Assembly (NCBI GenBank): GCA_964035545.1
Contig: CAXIUT010000183.1
Location: 1,302,001-1,366,000, forward strand
Length of the DNA: 64,000 nucleotides
Reading direction: 5' to 3'
Origin: Bugula neritina
Lineage: Eukaryota; Bryozoa; Gymnolaemata; Cheilostomatida; Bugulidae
The notes below the pieces were generated by a model that was not told where the DNA came from, ran no database searches, and saw only the letters and a list, made by a program, of their open reading frames with translations. Position numbers and translations under genes: made by a program. Every line of letters starts with the position of its first letter. The stretch's first letter is position 1. Positions 45,001 through 61,100 of this stretch are shown in pieces.

Positions 45001-48000
45001 ACGAAATATATGGTAAACTACTGAAATATATTTTAACAAATTGAAAAATACTGCAACATACTGAAATATACTGTAGCACACTGAAGTATACTGCAACATA
45101 CTGAAATACACTGTAACATACTGAAATATACTGCAACATACTGAAATACACTGCTACATACTGAAATATACTGCAACGTACTGCAACATACTGCAGCATA
45201 CTGAAATACACTGCGACACACTGAAATACGCTGCAAAATACTACAACATACTGAAATAAACTGTAACATGTTGAAATACACTGCAACACATTGAAAAATA
45301 CTGCAACATACTGAAATATACTGTAACACACTGAAATATACTGCAACATACTGAAATACACTGTAACATACTGAAATATACTGCAACATACTGAAATACA
45401 CTGCTACATACTGAAATATACTGCAACATACTGCAACATACTGCAATACACTGTAAAATACTGAAATACACTGCAACATACTACAACATATTGAAATACA
45501 CTGCAACACATTGAAATACACTGCAACTTATCGAATATATGGAAAACTACTGAAATATACTGTAACGCATTGAAAAAGACTGCAACATACTGAAATATAT
45601 TGCGACACATTGCAATATACTGTAATATACTGAAAAATGCTGTATCACACTGAAATATACTGCAATTCGCTGAAATATACTGCAACATACTGAAATACAC
45701 CGCAACATCCTACAACATACTAAAATACACTGTAACATTTCGAAATACACTGCAACACATTGAATTATACTGCAACATAACGAAATATATGGTAAACTAC
45801 TGAAATATATTTTAACAAATTGAAAAATACTGCAACATACTGAAATATACTGTAACACACTGAAGTATACTGCAACATACTGAAATACACTGTAACATAC
45901 TGAAATATACTGCAACATACTGAAATACACTGCTACATACTGAAACATACTGCAACGTACTGCAACATACTGCAGCATACTGAAATACACTGTAACATAC
46001 TGAAATACACTGCAACATACTACCACATATTGAAATACACTGCAACACATTGAAATGTACTGCAACATACCGAAATATATGGTAAACTACTAAAATATAC
46101 TGTAACACATTGAAAAATACTGCAACATACTGAAGTATACTGCGACACCTAGCAATATACTGTAACATACTGAAATATGCTCTAGCACACTGAAATACAA
46201 TGCAACTTACTGAAATATACTGCAACATACTGAAATACACTGCAACATCCTACAATATGCTGAAATACACAGTAACATATTGAAATACACTGCAACATAT
46301 TGAAATATACTGCAACACATTGAAATATACTGCGACATACCTAAATATACGGTAATATACTGAAATATACTGTAACACATTGAAAAATACTGCAACATAC
46401 TGAAATATACTGTAACACACCGAAATATACTGCAACATACTGAAATACACTGTAACATACTGAAATACACTGCTACATACTGAAATATACTGCAACATAC
46501 TGCAACATACTGAAATACACAGTAACATACTGAAATAAACTGCAACATACTGAAATACACTGCTACATACTGAAATATGCTGCAACATACTGCAACATAC
46601 TGAAATAAACTGCAACATACTACAACATATTGAAATACACTGCAACACATTGAAATATACTGCATCATACCTAAATATACGGTAATATACTGAAATTCAC
46701 TGTAACGCATTGCAAAATACTGCAACATACTGAAATTCACTGCGACACACTGAAATACGCTGCAAAATACTACAACATACTGAAATAAACTGTAACATAT
46801 TGAAATATACTGCAACACATTGAAAAATACTGCAATATACTGAAATTTACTGTAACACACTGAAATATACTGCAACATACTGAAATACACTGTAACATAC
46901 TGAAATATACTGCAACATACTGAAATACACTGCTACATACTGAAATATACTGCAACATACTGCAACATACTGCAATACACTGTAACATACTGAAATACAC
47001 TGCAACATACTACAACATATTGAAATACACTGCAACACATTGAAATACACTGCAACTTACCGAATATATGGTAAACTACTGAAATATACTGTAACGCATT
47101 GAAAAATACTGCAACATACTGAAATATATTGCGACACATTGCAATATACTGTAACATACTGAAAAATGCTGTAGCACACTGAAATATACTGCAATTCACT
47201 GAAATATACTGCAACATACTGAAATACACCGCAACATCCTACAACATACTGAAATACTTTGTAACATATTGAAATACACTGCAACACATTGAAATATACT
47301 GCAACATAACGAAATATATGGTAAACTAATGAAATATATTTTAACACATTGAAAAATACTGCAACATACTGAAATATATTTTAACACATTGAAAAATACT
47401 GCAACATACTGAAATACACTGCAACACATTGAAATATACTGCAACATACCGAAATATATGGTAAACTACTGAAATATACTGTAACACATTGAAAAATACT
47501 GCAACATACTGAAATACACTGTAACATACTGAAATAAACTGCAACATACTACAACATATTGAAATACACTGCAACAAATTGAAATATACTGCAACATACC
47601 TAAATATACGGTAATATACTGAAATTCACTGTAACGCATTGCAAAATACTGCAACATACTGAAATTCACTGCGACACACTGAAATACGCTGCAAAATACT
47701 ACAACATACTGAAATAAACTGTAACATATTGAAATACACTGCAACACATTGAAATATACTGCAACATAACAAAATATATGGTAAACTACTGAAATAGACT
47801 TTAACACATTGAAAAATACTGCAACATACTGAAATACACTGTAACATACTGAAATATACTGCAACATACTGAAATACACTGCTACATACTGAAATATACT
47901 GCAACGTACTGCAACATACTCCAGCATACTGAAATACACTGTAACATACTGAAATACACTGTAACATAATGAAGTACACTGCAACACATTGAAATATACT

Positions 48001-49134
48001 GCAACATGCCAAAATATATGGTAAACAACTGAAATATACTTTAACACATTGAAAAATACTGCAACATACTGAAGTATACTGCGACACTTTGCAATATACT
48101 GTAACATACCGAAATATGCTCTAGCACACTGAAATACACTGCAACTCACTGAAATATACTGCAACATACTGAAATACACTGTGACATCCTGAAATATACT
48201 GCAACATTCTGAAATACACTGCTACATACTGAAATATACTGCAACATACTGCAACATACTGAAATACACTGCAACATACTACAACATACTGAAATACGCT
48301 GCAACACATTGAAATATACTGCAACATACCTAAATATACGGTAATATACCGAAATATACTGTAACGCATTGCAAAATAATGCAACATACTGAAATACACT
48401 GCGACACACTGAAATACGCTGCAAAATACTACAACATACTGAAATAAACTGTAACACATTGAAATACACTGCAAAACATTGAAAAATAATGCAATATACT
48501 GAAATATACTGTAACACACTGAAATATACTGCAACATACTGAAATACACTGTAACATACTGAAATATACTGTAACATACTGCAACATACTGAAATACACT
48601 GTAACATACTGAGATACACTGCCGCATACTGCACCATATTGACCTACACTGCAACACATTGAAATATATTGCAACTTATCGAATATATGGAAAACTACTG
48701 AAATTTACTGTAACGCATTGAAAAAGACTGCAACATACTGAATATATTGCGACACATTGCAATATACTGTAATATACTGAAAAATGCTGTATCACACTGA
48801 AATATACTGCAATTCGCTGAAATATACTGCAACATACTGAAATACACCGCAACATCCTACAACATACTAAAATACACTGTAACATTTTGAAATACACTGC
48901 AACACATTGAATTATACTGCAACATAACGAAATATATGGTAAACTACTGAAATATATTTTAACAAATTGAAAAATACTGCAACATACTGAAATATACTGT
49001 AGCACACTGAAGTATACTGCAACATACTGAAATACACTGTAACATACTGAAATATACTGCAACATACTGAAATACACTGCTACATACTGAAATATACTGC
49101 AACGTACTGCAACATACTGCAGCATACTGAAATA
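41282..49134 (+). repeat. Tandem higher-order pair, 3927-bp unit
   Basis: Copies 41282-45208 and 45209-49134 match at offset 3927 (41477 with 45404, 42280 with 46207, 43539 with 47466, 44502 with 48429). Block A has the equivalent unit from about 972 to 4888, 3917 bp long because it lacks one CATACTGCAA 10-mer near 1195. The junction at 45209 joins a CTGCAGCATACTG context to ACTGCGACACACTGAAATAC. Confidence 0.83.
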
Positions 49135-52100
49135 CACTGTAACATACTGAAATACACTGCAACATACTACCACATATTGAAATACACTGCAACACATTGA
49201 AATGTACTGCAACATACCGAAACATATGGTAAACTACTAAAATATACTGTAACACATTGAAAAATACTGCAACATACTGAAATATACTGCGACACCTAGC
49301 AATATACTGTAACATACTGAAATATGCTCTAGCACACTGAAATACAATGCAACTTACTGAAATATACTGCAACATACTGAAATACACTGCAACATCCTAC
49401 AATATGCTGAAATACACAGTAACATATTGAAATACACTGCAACACTTTGAAATATACTGCAACATACCGAAATATATGGTAAACTACTGCAACATACTAC
49501 AACATACTGAAATACACTGTAACATACTGAAATACACTGCTACATACTGAAATATACTGCAACATACTGCAACATACTGAAATACACAGTAACATACTGA
49601 AATAAACTGCAACATACTGAAATACACTGCTACATACTGAAATATGCTGCAACATACTGCAACATACTGAAATAAACTGCAACATACTACAACATATTGA
49701 AATACACTGCAACACATTGAAATATACTGCATCATACCTCAATATACGGTAATATACTGAAATTCACTGTAACGCATTGCAAAATACTGCAACATACTGA
49801 AATTCACTGCGACACACTGAAATACGCTGCAAAATACTACAACATACTGAAATAAACTGTAACATATTGAAATACACTGCAACACATTGAAAAATACTGC
49901 AACATACTGAAATTTACTGTAACACACTGAAATATACTGCAACATACTGAAATACACTGCAACATACTGAAATATACTGCAACATACTGAAATACACTGC
50001 TACATACTGAAATATACTGCAACATACTGCAACATACTGCAATACACTGTAACATACTGAAATACACTGCAACATACTACAACATATTGAAATACACTGC
50101 AACACATTGAAATACACTGCAACTTACCGAATATATGGTAAACTACTGAAATATACTGTAACGCATTGAAAAATACTGCAACATACTGAAATATATTGCG
50201 ACACATTGCAATATACTGTAACATACTGAAAAATGCTGTAGCACACTGAAATATACTGCAATTCACTGAAATATACTGCAACATACTGAAATACACCGCA
50301 ACATCCTACAACATACTGAAATACTTTGTAACATATTGAAATACACTGCAACACATTGAAATATACTGCAACATAACGAAATATATGGTAAACTAATGAA
50401 ATATATTTTAACACATTGAAAAATACTGCAACATACTGAAATATATTTTAACACATTGAAAAATACTGCAACATACTGAAATACACTGCAACACATTGAA
50501 ATATACTGCAACATACCGAAATATATGGTAAACTACTGAAATATACTGTAACACATTGAAAAATACTGCAACATACTGAAATACACTGTAACATACTGAA
50601 ATAAACTGCAACATACTACAACATATTGAAATACACTGCAACAAATTGAAATATACTGCAACATACCTAAATATACGGTAATATACTGAAATTCACTGTA
50701 ACGCATTGCAAAATACTGCAACATACTGAAATTCACTGCGACACACTGAAATACGCTGCAAAATACTACAACATACTGAAATAAACTGTAACATATTGAA
50801 ATACACTGCAACACATTGAAATATACTGCAACATAACAAAATATATGGTAAACTACTGAAATAGACTTTAACACATTGAAAAATACTGCAACATACTGAA
50901 ATACACTGTAACATACTGAAATATACTGCAACATACTGAAATACACTGCTACATACTGAAATATACTGCAACGTACTGCAACATACTCCAGCATACTGAA
51001 ATACACTGTAACATACTGAAATACACTGTAACATAATGAAGTACACTGCAACACATTGAAATATACTGCAACATGCCAAAATATATGGTAAACAACTGAA
51101 ATATACTTTAACACATTGAAAAATACTGCAACATACTGAAATATACTGCGACACTTTGCAATATACTGTAACATACCGAAATATGCTCTAGCACACTGAA
51201 ATACACTGCAACTCACTGAAATATACTGCAACATACTGAAATACACTGTGACATCCTGAAATATACTGCAACATTCTGAAATACACTGCTACATACTGAA
51301 ATATACTGCAACATACTGCAACATACTGAAATACACTGCAACATACTACAACATACTGAAATACGCTGCAACACATTGAAATATACTGCAACATACCTAA
51401 ATATACGGTAATATACCGAAATATACTGTAACGCATTGCAAAATAATGCAACATACTGAAATACACTGCGACACACTGAAATACGCTGCAAAATACTACA
51501 ACATACTGAAATAAACTGTAACACATTGAAATACACTGCAAAACATTGAAAAATAATGCAATATACTGAAATATACTGTAACACACTGAAATATACTGCA
51601 ACATACTGAAATACACTGTAACATACTGAAATATACTGTAACATACTGCAACATACTGAAATACACTGTAACATACTGAGATACACGGCCGCATACTGCA
51701 ACATATTGACCTACACTGCAACACATTGAAATATATTGCAACTTATCGAATATATGGAAAACTACTGAAATTTACTGTAACGCATTGAAAAAGACTGCAA
51801 CATACTGAAATATATTGCGACACATTGCAATATACTGTAATATACTGAAAAATGCTGTATCACACTGAAATATACTGCAATTCGCTGAAATATACTGCAA
51901 CATACTGAAATACACCGCAACATCCTACAACATACTAAAATACACTGTAACATTTCGAAATACACTGCAACACATTGAATTATACTGCAACATAACGAAA
52001 TATATGGTAAACTACTGAAATATATTTTAACAAATTGAAAAATACTGCAACATACTGAAATATACTGTAGCACACTGAAGTATACTGCAACATACTGAAA

Positions 52101-55100
52101 TACACTGTAACATACTGAAATATACTGCAACATACTGAAATACACTGCTACATACTGAAATATACTGCAACGTACTGCAACATACTGCAGCATACTGAAA
52201 TACACTGTAACATACTGGAATACACTGCAACATACTACCACATATTGAAATACACTGCAACACATTGAAATGTACTGCAACATACCGAAACATATGGTAA
52301 ACTACTAAAATATACTGTAACACATTGAAAAATACTGCAACATACTGAAATATACTGCGACACCTAGCAATATACTGTAACATACTGAAATATGCTCTAG
52401 CACACTGAAATACAATGCAACTTACTGAAATATACTGCAACATACTGAAATACACTGCAACATCCTACAATATGCTGAAATACACAGTAACATATTGAAA
52501 TACACTGCAACACTTTGAAATATACTGCAACATACCGAAATATATGGTAAACTACTGCAACATACTACAACATACTGAAATACACTGCAACACATTGAAA
52601 TATACTGCGACATACCTAAATATACGGTAATATACTGAAATATACTGTAACACATTGAAAAATACTGCAACATACTGAAATATACTGTAACACACCGAAA
52701 TATACTGCAACATACTGAAATACACTGTAACATACTGAAATACACTGCTACATACTGAAATATACTGCAACATACTGCAAGACACTGAAATACACAGTAA
52801 CATACTGAAATAAACTGCAACATACTACAACATATTGAAATACACTGCAACACATTGAAATATACTGCAACATACCTAAATATACGGTAATATACTGAAA
52901 TTCACTGTAACGCATTGCAAAATACTGCAACATACTGAAATTCACTGCGACACACTGAAATACGCTGCAAAATACTACAACATACTGAAATAAACTGTAA
53001 CGTGTTGAAATACACTGCAACACATTGAAAAATACTGCAACATACTGAAATATACTGTAACACACTGAAATATAGTGCAACATACTGAAATACACTGTAA
53101 CATACTGAAATATACTGCAACATACTGAAATACACTGCTACATACTGAAATATACTGCAACATACTGCAACATACTGCAATACACTGTAAAATACTGAAA
53201 TACACTGCAACATACTACTACAACATATCGAAATACACTGCAACACATTGAAATACACTGCAACTTACCGAATATATGGTAAACTACTGAAATATACTGT
53301 AACGCATTGAAAAGTACTGCAACATACTGAAATATATTGCGACACATTGCAATAAACTGTAACATACTGAAAAATGCTGTAGCACACTGAAATACACTGC
53401 CATTCACTGAAATATACTGCAACATACTGAAATACACCGCAACATCCTACAACATACTGAAGTACACTGTAACATATTGAAATACACTGCAACACATTGA
53501 AATATACTGCAACATACCGAAATATATCGTAAACTACTGAAATATACTGTAACACATTGAAAAAAACTGCAACATACTGAAATATACTGTAACAAACCGA
53601 AATATACTGCAACATACTGAAATACACTGTAACATACTGAAATATACTGTAACATACTGAAATACACTGCTACATACTGAAATATGCTGCAACATACTGC
53701 AACATACTGAAATAAACTGCAACATACTACAACATATTGAAATACACTGCAACACATTGAAATATACTGCAACATACCTAAATATACGGTAATATACTGA
53801 AATTCACTGTAACGCATTGCAAAATACTGCAACATACTGAAATTCACTGCGACACACTGAAATACGCTGCAAAATACTACAACATACTGAAATAAACTGT
53901 AACATATTGAAATACACTGCAACACATTGAAAGATACTGCAACATACTGAAATTTACTGTAACACACTGAAATATACTGCAACATACTGAAATACACTGT
54001 AACATACTGAAATATACTGCAACATACTGAAATACACTGCTACATACTGAAATTCACTGCGACACACTGAAATACGCTGCAAAATACTACAACATACTGA
54101 AATAAACTGTAACATATTGAAATACACTGCAACACATTGAAAGATACTGCAACATACTGAAATTTACTGTAACACACTGAAATATACTGCAACATACTGA
54201 AATACACTGTAACATACTGAAATATACTGCAACATACTGAAATACACTGCTACATACTGAAATATACTGCAATACACTGTAACATACTGAAATACGCTGC
54301 AAAATATTACAACATACTGAAATAAACTGTAACATATTGAAATACACTGCAACACATTGAAAGATACTGCAACATACTGAAATTTACTGTAACACACTGA
54401 AATATACTGCAACATGCTGAAATACACTGTAACATACTGAAATATACTGCAACATACTGAAATACACTGCAACATACTGCAACATACTGCAATACACTGT
54501 AACATACTGAAATACACTGCAACATACTACAACATATTGAAATACACTGCAACACATTGAAATACACTGCAACTTACCGAATATATGGTAAACTACTGAA
54601 ATATACTGTAACGCATTGAAAAATACTGCAACATACTGAAATATATTGCGACACATTGCAATATACTGTAACATACTGAAAAATGCTGTAGCACACTGAA
54701 ATATACTGCAATTCACTGAAATATACTGCAACATACTGAAATACACCGCAACATCCTACAACATACTGAAATACTTTGTAACATATTGAAATACACTGCA
54801 ACACATTGAAATATACTGCAACATAACGAAATATATGGTAAACTAATGAAATATATTTTAACACATTGAAAAATACTGCAACATACTGAAATATGTTTTA
54901 ACACATTGAAAAATACTGCAACATACTGAAATACACTGCAACACATTGAAATATACTGCAACATACCGAAATATATGGTAAACTACTGAAATATACTGTA
55001 ACACATTGAAAAATACTGCAACATACTGAAATACACTGTAACATACTGAAATAAACTGCAACATACTACAACATATTGAAATACACTGCAACAAATTGAA

Positions 55101-58100
55101 ATATACTGCAACATACCTAAATATACGGTAATATACTGAAAGTCACTGTAACGCATTGCAAAATACTGCAACATACTGAAATTCACTGCGACACACTGAA
55201 ATACGCTGCAAAATACTACAACATACTGAAATAAACTGTAACATATTGAAATACACTGCAACACATTGAAATATACTGCAACATAACAAAATATATGGTA
55301 AACTACTGAAATAGACTTTAACACATTGAAAAATACTGCAACATACTGAAATACACTGTAACATACTGAAATATACTGCAACATACTGAAATACACTGCT
55401 ACATACTGAAATATACTGCAACGTACTGCAACATACTCCAGCATACTGAAATACACTGTAACATACTGAAATACACTGTAACATAATGAAGTACACTGCA
55501 ACACATTGAAATATACTGCAACATGCCAAAATATATGGTAAACAACTGAAATATACTTTAACACATTGAAAAATACTGCAACATACTGAAATATACTGCG
55601 ACACTTTGCAATATACTGTAACATACCGAAATATGCTCTAGCACACTGAAATACACTGCAACTCACTGAAATATACTGCAACATACTGAAATACACTGTG
55701 ACATCCTGAAATATACTGCAACATTCTGAAATACACTGCTACATACTGAAATATACTGCAACATACTGCAACATACTGAAATACACTGCAACATACTACA
55801 ACATACTGAAATACGCTGCAACACATTGAAATATACTGCAACATACCTAAATATACGGTAATATACCGAAATATACTGTAACGCATTGCAAAATAATGCA
55901 ACATACTGAAATACACTGCGACACACTGAAATACGCTGCAAAATACTACAACATACTGAAATAAACTGTAACACATTGAAATACACTGCAAAACATTGAA
56001 AAATAATGCAATATACTGAAATATACTGTAACACACTGAAATATACTGCAACATACTGAAATACACTGTAACATACTGAAATATACTGTAACATACTGCA
56101 ACATACTGAAATACACTGTAACATACTGAGATACACTGCCGCATACTGCAACATATTGACCTACACTGCAACACATTGAAATATATTGCAACTTATCGAA
56201 TATATGGAAAACTACTGAAGTTTACTGTAACGCATTGAAAAAGACTGCAACATACTGAAATATATTGCGACACATTGCAATATACTGTAATATACTGAAA
56301 AATGCTGTATCACACTGAAATATACTGCAATTCGCTGAAATATACTGCAACATACTGAAATACACCGCAACATCCTACAACATACTAAAATACACTGTAA
56401 CATTTCGAAATACACTGCAACACATTGAATTATACTGCAACATAACGAAATATATGGTAAACTACTGAAATATATTTTAACAAATTGAAAAATACTGCAA
56501 CATACTGAAATATACTGTAGCACACTGAAGTATACTGCAACATACTGAAATACACTGTAACATACTGAAATATACTGCAACATACTGAAATACACTGCTA
56601 CATACTGAAATATACTGCAACGTACTGCAACATACTGCAGCATACTGAAATACACTGTAACATACTGAAATACACTGCAACATACTACCACATATTGAAA
56701 TACACTGCAACACATTGAAATGTACTGCAACATACCGAAACATATGGTAAACTACTAAAATATACTGTAACACATTGAAAAATACTGCAACATACTGAAA
56801 TATACTGCGACACCTAGCAATATACTGTAACATACTGAAATATGCTCTAGCACACTGAAATACAATGCAACTTACTGAAGTATACTGCAACATACTGAAA
56901 TACACTGCAACATCCTACAATATGCTGAAATACACAGTAACATATTGAAATACACTGCAACACTTTGAAATATACTGCAACATACCGAAATATATGGTAA
57001 ACTACTGCAACATACTACAACATACTGAAATACACTGCAACACATTGAAATATACTGCGACATACCTAAATATACGGTAATATACTGAAATATACTGTAA
57101 CACATTGAAAAATACTGCAACATACTGAAATATACTGTAACACACCGAAATATACTGCAACATACTGAAATACACTGTAACATACTGAAATACACTGCTA
57201 CATACTGAAATATACTGCAACATACTGCAAGACACTGAAATACACAGTAACATACTGAAATAAACTGCAACATACTACAACATATTGAAATACACTGCAA
57301 CACATTGAAATATACTGCAACATACCTAAATATACGGTAATATACTGAAATTCACTGTAACGCATTGCAAAATACTGCAACATACTGAAATTCACTGCGA
57401 CACACTGAAATACGCTGCAAAATACTACAACATACTGAAATAAACTGTAACGTGTTGAAATACACTGCAACACATTGAAAAATACTGCAACATACTGAAA
57501 TATACTGTAACACACTGAAATATACTGCAACATACTGAAATACACTGTAACATACTGAAATATACTGCAACATACTGAAATACACTGCTACATACTGAAA
57601 TATACTGCAACATACTGCAACATACTGCAATACACTGTAAAATACTGAAATACACTGCAACATACTACTACAACATATCGAAATACACTGCAACACATTG
57701 AAATACACTGCAACTTACCGAATATATGGTAAACTACTGAAATATACTGTAACGCATTGAAAAGTACTGCAACATACTGAAATATATTGCGACACATTGC
57801 AATAAACTGTAACATACTGAAAAATGCTGTAGCACACTGAAATACACTGCCATTCACTGAAATATACTGCAACATACTGAAATACACCGCAACATCCTAC
57901 AACATACTGAAGTACACTGTAACATATTGAAATACACTGCAACACATTGAAATATACTGCAACATACCGAAATATATCGTAAACTACTGAAATATACTGT
58001 AACACATTGAAAAAAACTGCAACATACTGAAATATACTGTAACAAACCGAAATATACTGCAACATACTGAAATACACTGTAACATACTGAAATATACTGT

Positions 58101-61100
58101 AACATACTGAAATACACTGCTACATACTGAAATATGCTGCAACATACTGCAACATACTGAAATAAACTGCAACATACTACAACATATTGAAATACACTGC
58201 AACACATTGAAATATACTGCAACATACCTAAATATACGGTAATATACTGAAATTCACTGTAACGCATTGCAAAATACTGCAACATACTGAAATTCACTGC
58301 GACACACTGAAATACGCTGCAAAATACTACAACATACTGAAATAAACTGTAACATATTGAAATACACTGCAACACATTGAAAGATACTGCAACATACTGA
58401 AATTTACTGTAACACACTGAAATATACTGCAACATACTGAAATACACTGTAACATACTGAAATATACTGCAACATACTGAAATACACTGCTACATACTGA
58501 AATATACTGCAACATACTGCAACATACTGCAATACACTGTAACATACTGAAATACACTGCAACATACTACAACATATTGAAATACACTGCAACACATTGA
58601 AATACACTGCAACTCACCGAATATATGGTAAACTACTGAAATATACTGTAACGCATTGAAAAATACTGCAACATACTGAAATATATTGCGACACATTGCA
58701 ATATACTGTAACATACTGAAAAATGCTGTAGCACACTGAAATATACTGCAATTCACTGAAATATACTGCAACATACTGAAATACACCGCAACATCCTACA
58801 ACATACTGAAATACTTTGTAACATATTGAAATACACTGCAACACATTGAAATATACTGCAACATAACGAAATATATGGTAAACTAATGAAATATATTTTA
58901 ACACATTGAAAAATACTGCAACATACTGAAATATATTTTAACACATTGAAAAATACTGCAACATACTGAAATACACTGCAACACATTGAAATATACTGCA
59001 ACATACCTAAATATACGGTAATATACTGAAATTCACTGTAACGCATTGCAAAATACTGCAACATAATGAAATTCACTGCGACACACTGAAATACGCTGCA
59101 AAATACTACAACATACTGAAATAAACTGTAACATATTGAAATACACTGCAACACATTGAAATATACTGCAACATAACAAAATATATGGTAAACTACTGAA
59201 ATAGACTTTAACACATTGAAAAATACTGCAACATACTGAAATACACTGTAACATACTGAAATATACTGCAACATACTGAAATACACTGCTACATACTGAA
59301 ATATACTGCAACGTACTGCAACATACTCCAGCATACTGAAATACACTGTAACATACTGAAATACACTGCAACATACTACCACATATTGAAATACACTGCA
59401 ACACATTGAAATGTACTGCAACATACCGAAATATATGGTAAACTACTAAAATATACTGTAACATATTGAAAAATACTGCAACATACTGAAATATACTGCG
59501 ACACCTAGCAATATACTGTAACATACTGAAATATGCTCTAGCACACTGAAATACAATGCAACACATTGAAATATACTGCAACATACCTAAATATACGGTA
59601 ATATACTGAAATTCACTGTAACGCATTGCAAAATACTGCAACATACTGAAATACACTGCAACATACTACCACATATTGAAATACACTGCAACATATTGAA
59701 ATACACTGCAACACATTGAAAAATACTGCAACATACTGAAATATACTGTAACACACTGAAATATACTGCAACATACTGAAATACACTGTAACATACTGAA
59801 ATATACTGCAACATACTGAAATACACTGCTACATACTGAAATATACTGCAACATACTGCAACGTACTGCAATACACTGTAACATACTGAAATACACTGCA
59901 ATATACTACAACATATTGAAATACACTGCAACACATTGAAATACACTGCAACTTACCGAATATATGGTAAACTACTGAAATATACTGTAACGCATTGAAA
60001 AATACTGCAACATACTGAAATATATTGCGACACATTGCAATATACTGTAACATACTGAAATATACTGTAACACACCGAAATATACTGCAACATACTGAAA
60101 TACACTGTAACATACTGAAATATACTGCAACATACTGAAATACACTGCTACATACTGCAACATACTGCAACATACTGAAATACACTGTAACATACTGAAA
60201 TAAACTGCAACATACTACAACATATTGAAATACACTGCAACACATTGAAATATACTGCTACATACCTAAATATACGGTAATATACTGAAATATACTGTAA
60301 CACATTGAAAAAACTGCAACATACTGAAATACACTGCAACGCACTGAAATACACCGCAAAATACTACAACATGCTGAAATACACTGTAACATATTGAAAT
60401 CCACTGCAACACATTGAAATATACTGCAACATACCGAAATATATGGTAAACTAATGAAATATACTGTAACACATTGAAAAATACCGCAACATACTGAAAT
60501 ATACTGCGACACATTGCAATATACTGTAACATATTGAAAAATGCTGTAGCACACTGAAATACACTGCAACATCCTACAACATACCTAAATATACTGTAAC
60601 ATATTGAAATACACTGCAAGAAATTGAAATAGACTGCAACATAACAAAATATATGGTAAACTACTGAAATAGACTTTAACACATTGAAAAATACTGCAAC
60701 ATACAGAAATATACTGTAACACACTGAAATATACTGCAACATACTGAAATACACTGTAACATTCTGAAACATACTGCAACATACTGAAATACACTGCTAC
60801 ATACTGAAATATACTGCAACATACTGCAAAATACTGCAACATACTGAAATACACTGTAACATATTGAAGTACACTGCAACACATTGAAATGTACTGCAAC
60901 ATGCCAAAATATATGGTAAACAACTGAAATATACTTTAACACATTGAAAAATACTGCAACATACTGAAATATACTGCGACACTTTGCAATATACTGTAAC
61001 ATACCGAAATATGCTCTAGCACACTGAAATACACTGCAACTCACTGAAATATACTGCAACATACTGAAATACACTGTGACATCCTGAAATATACTGCAAC

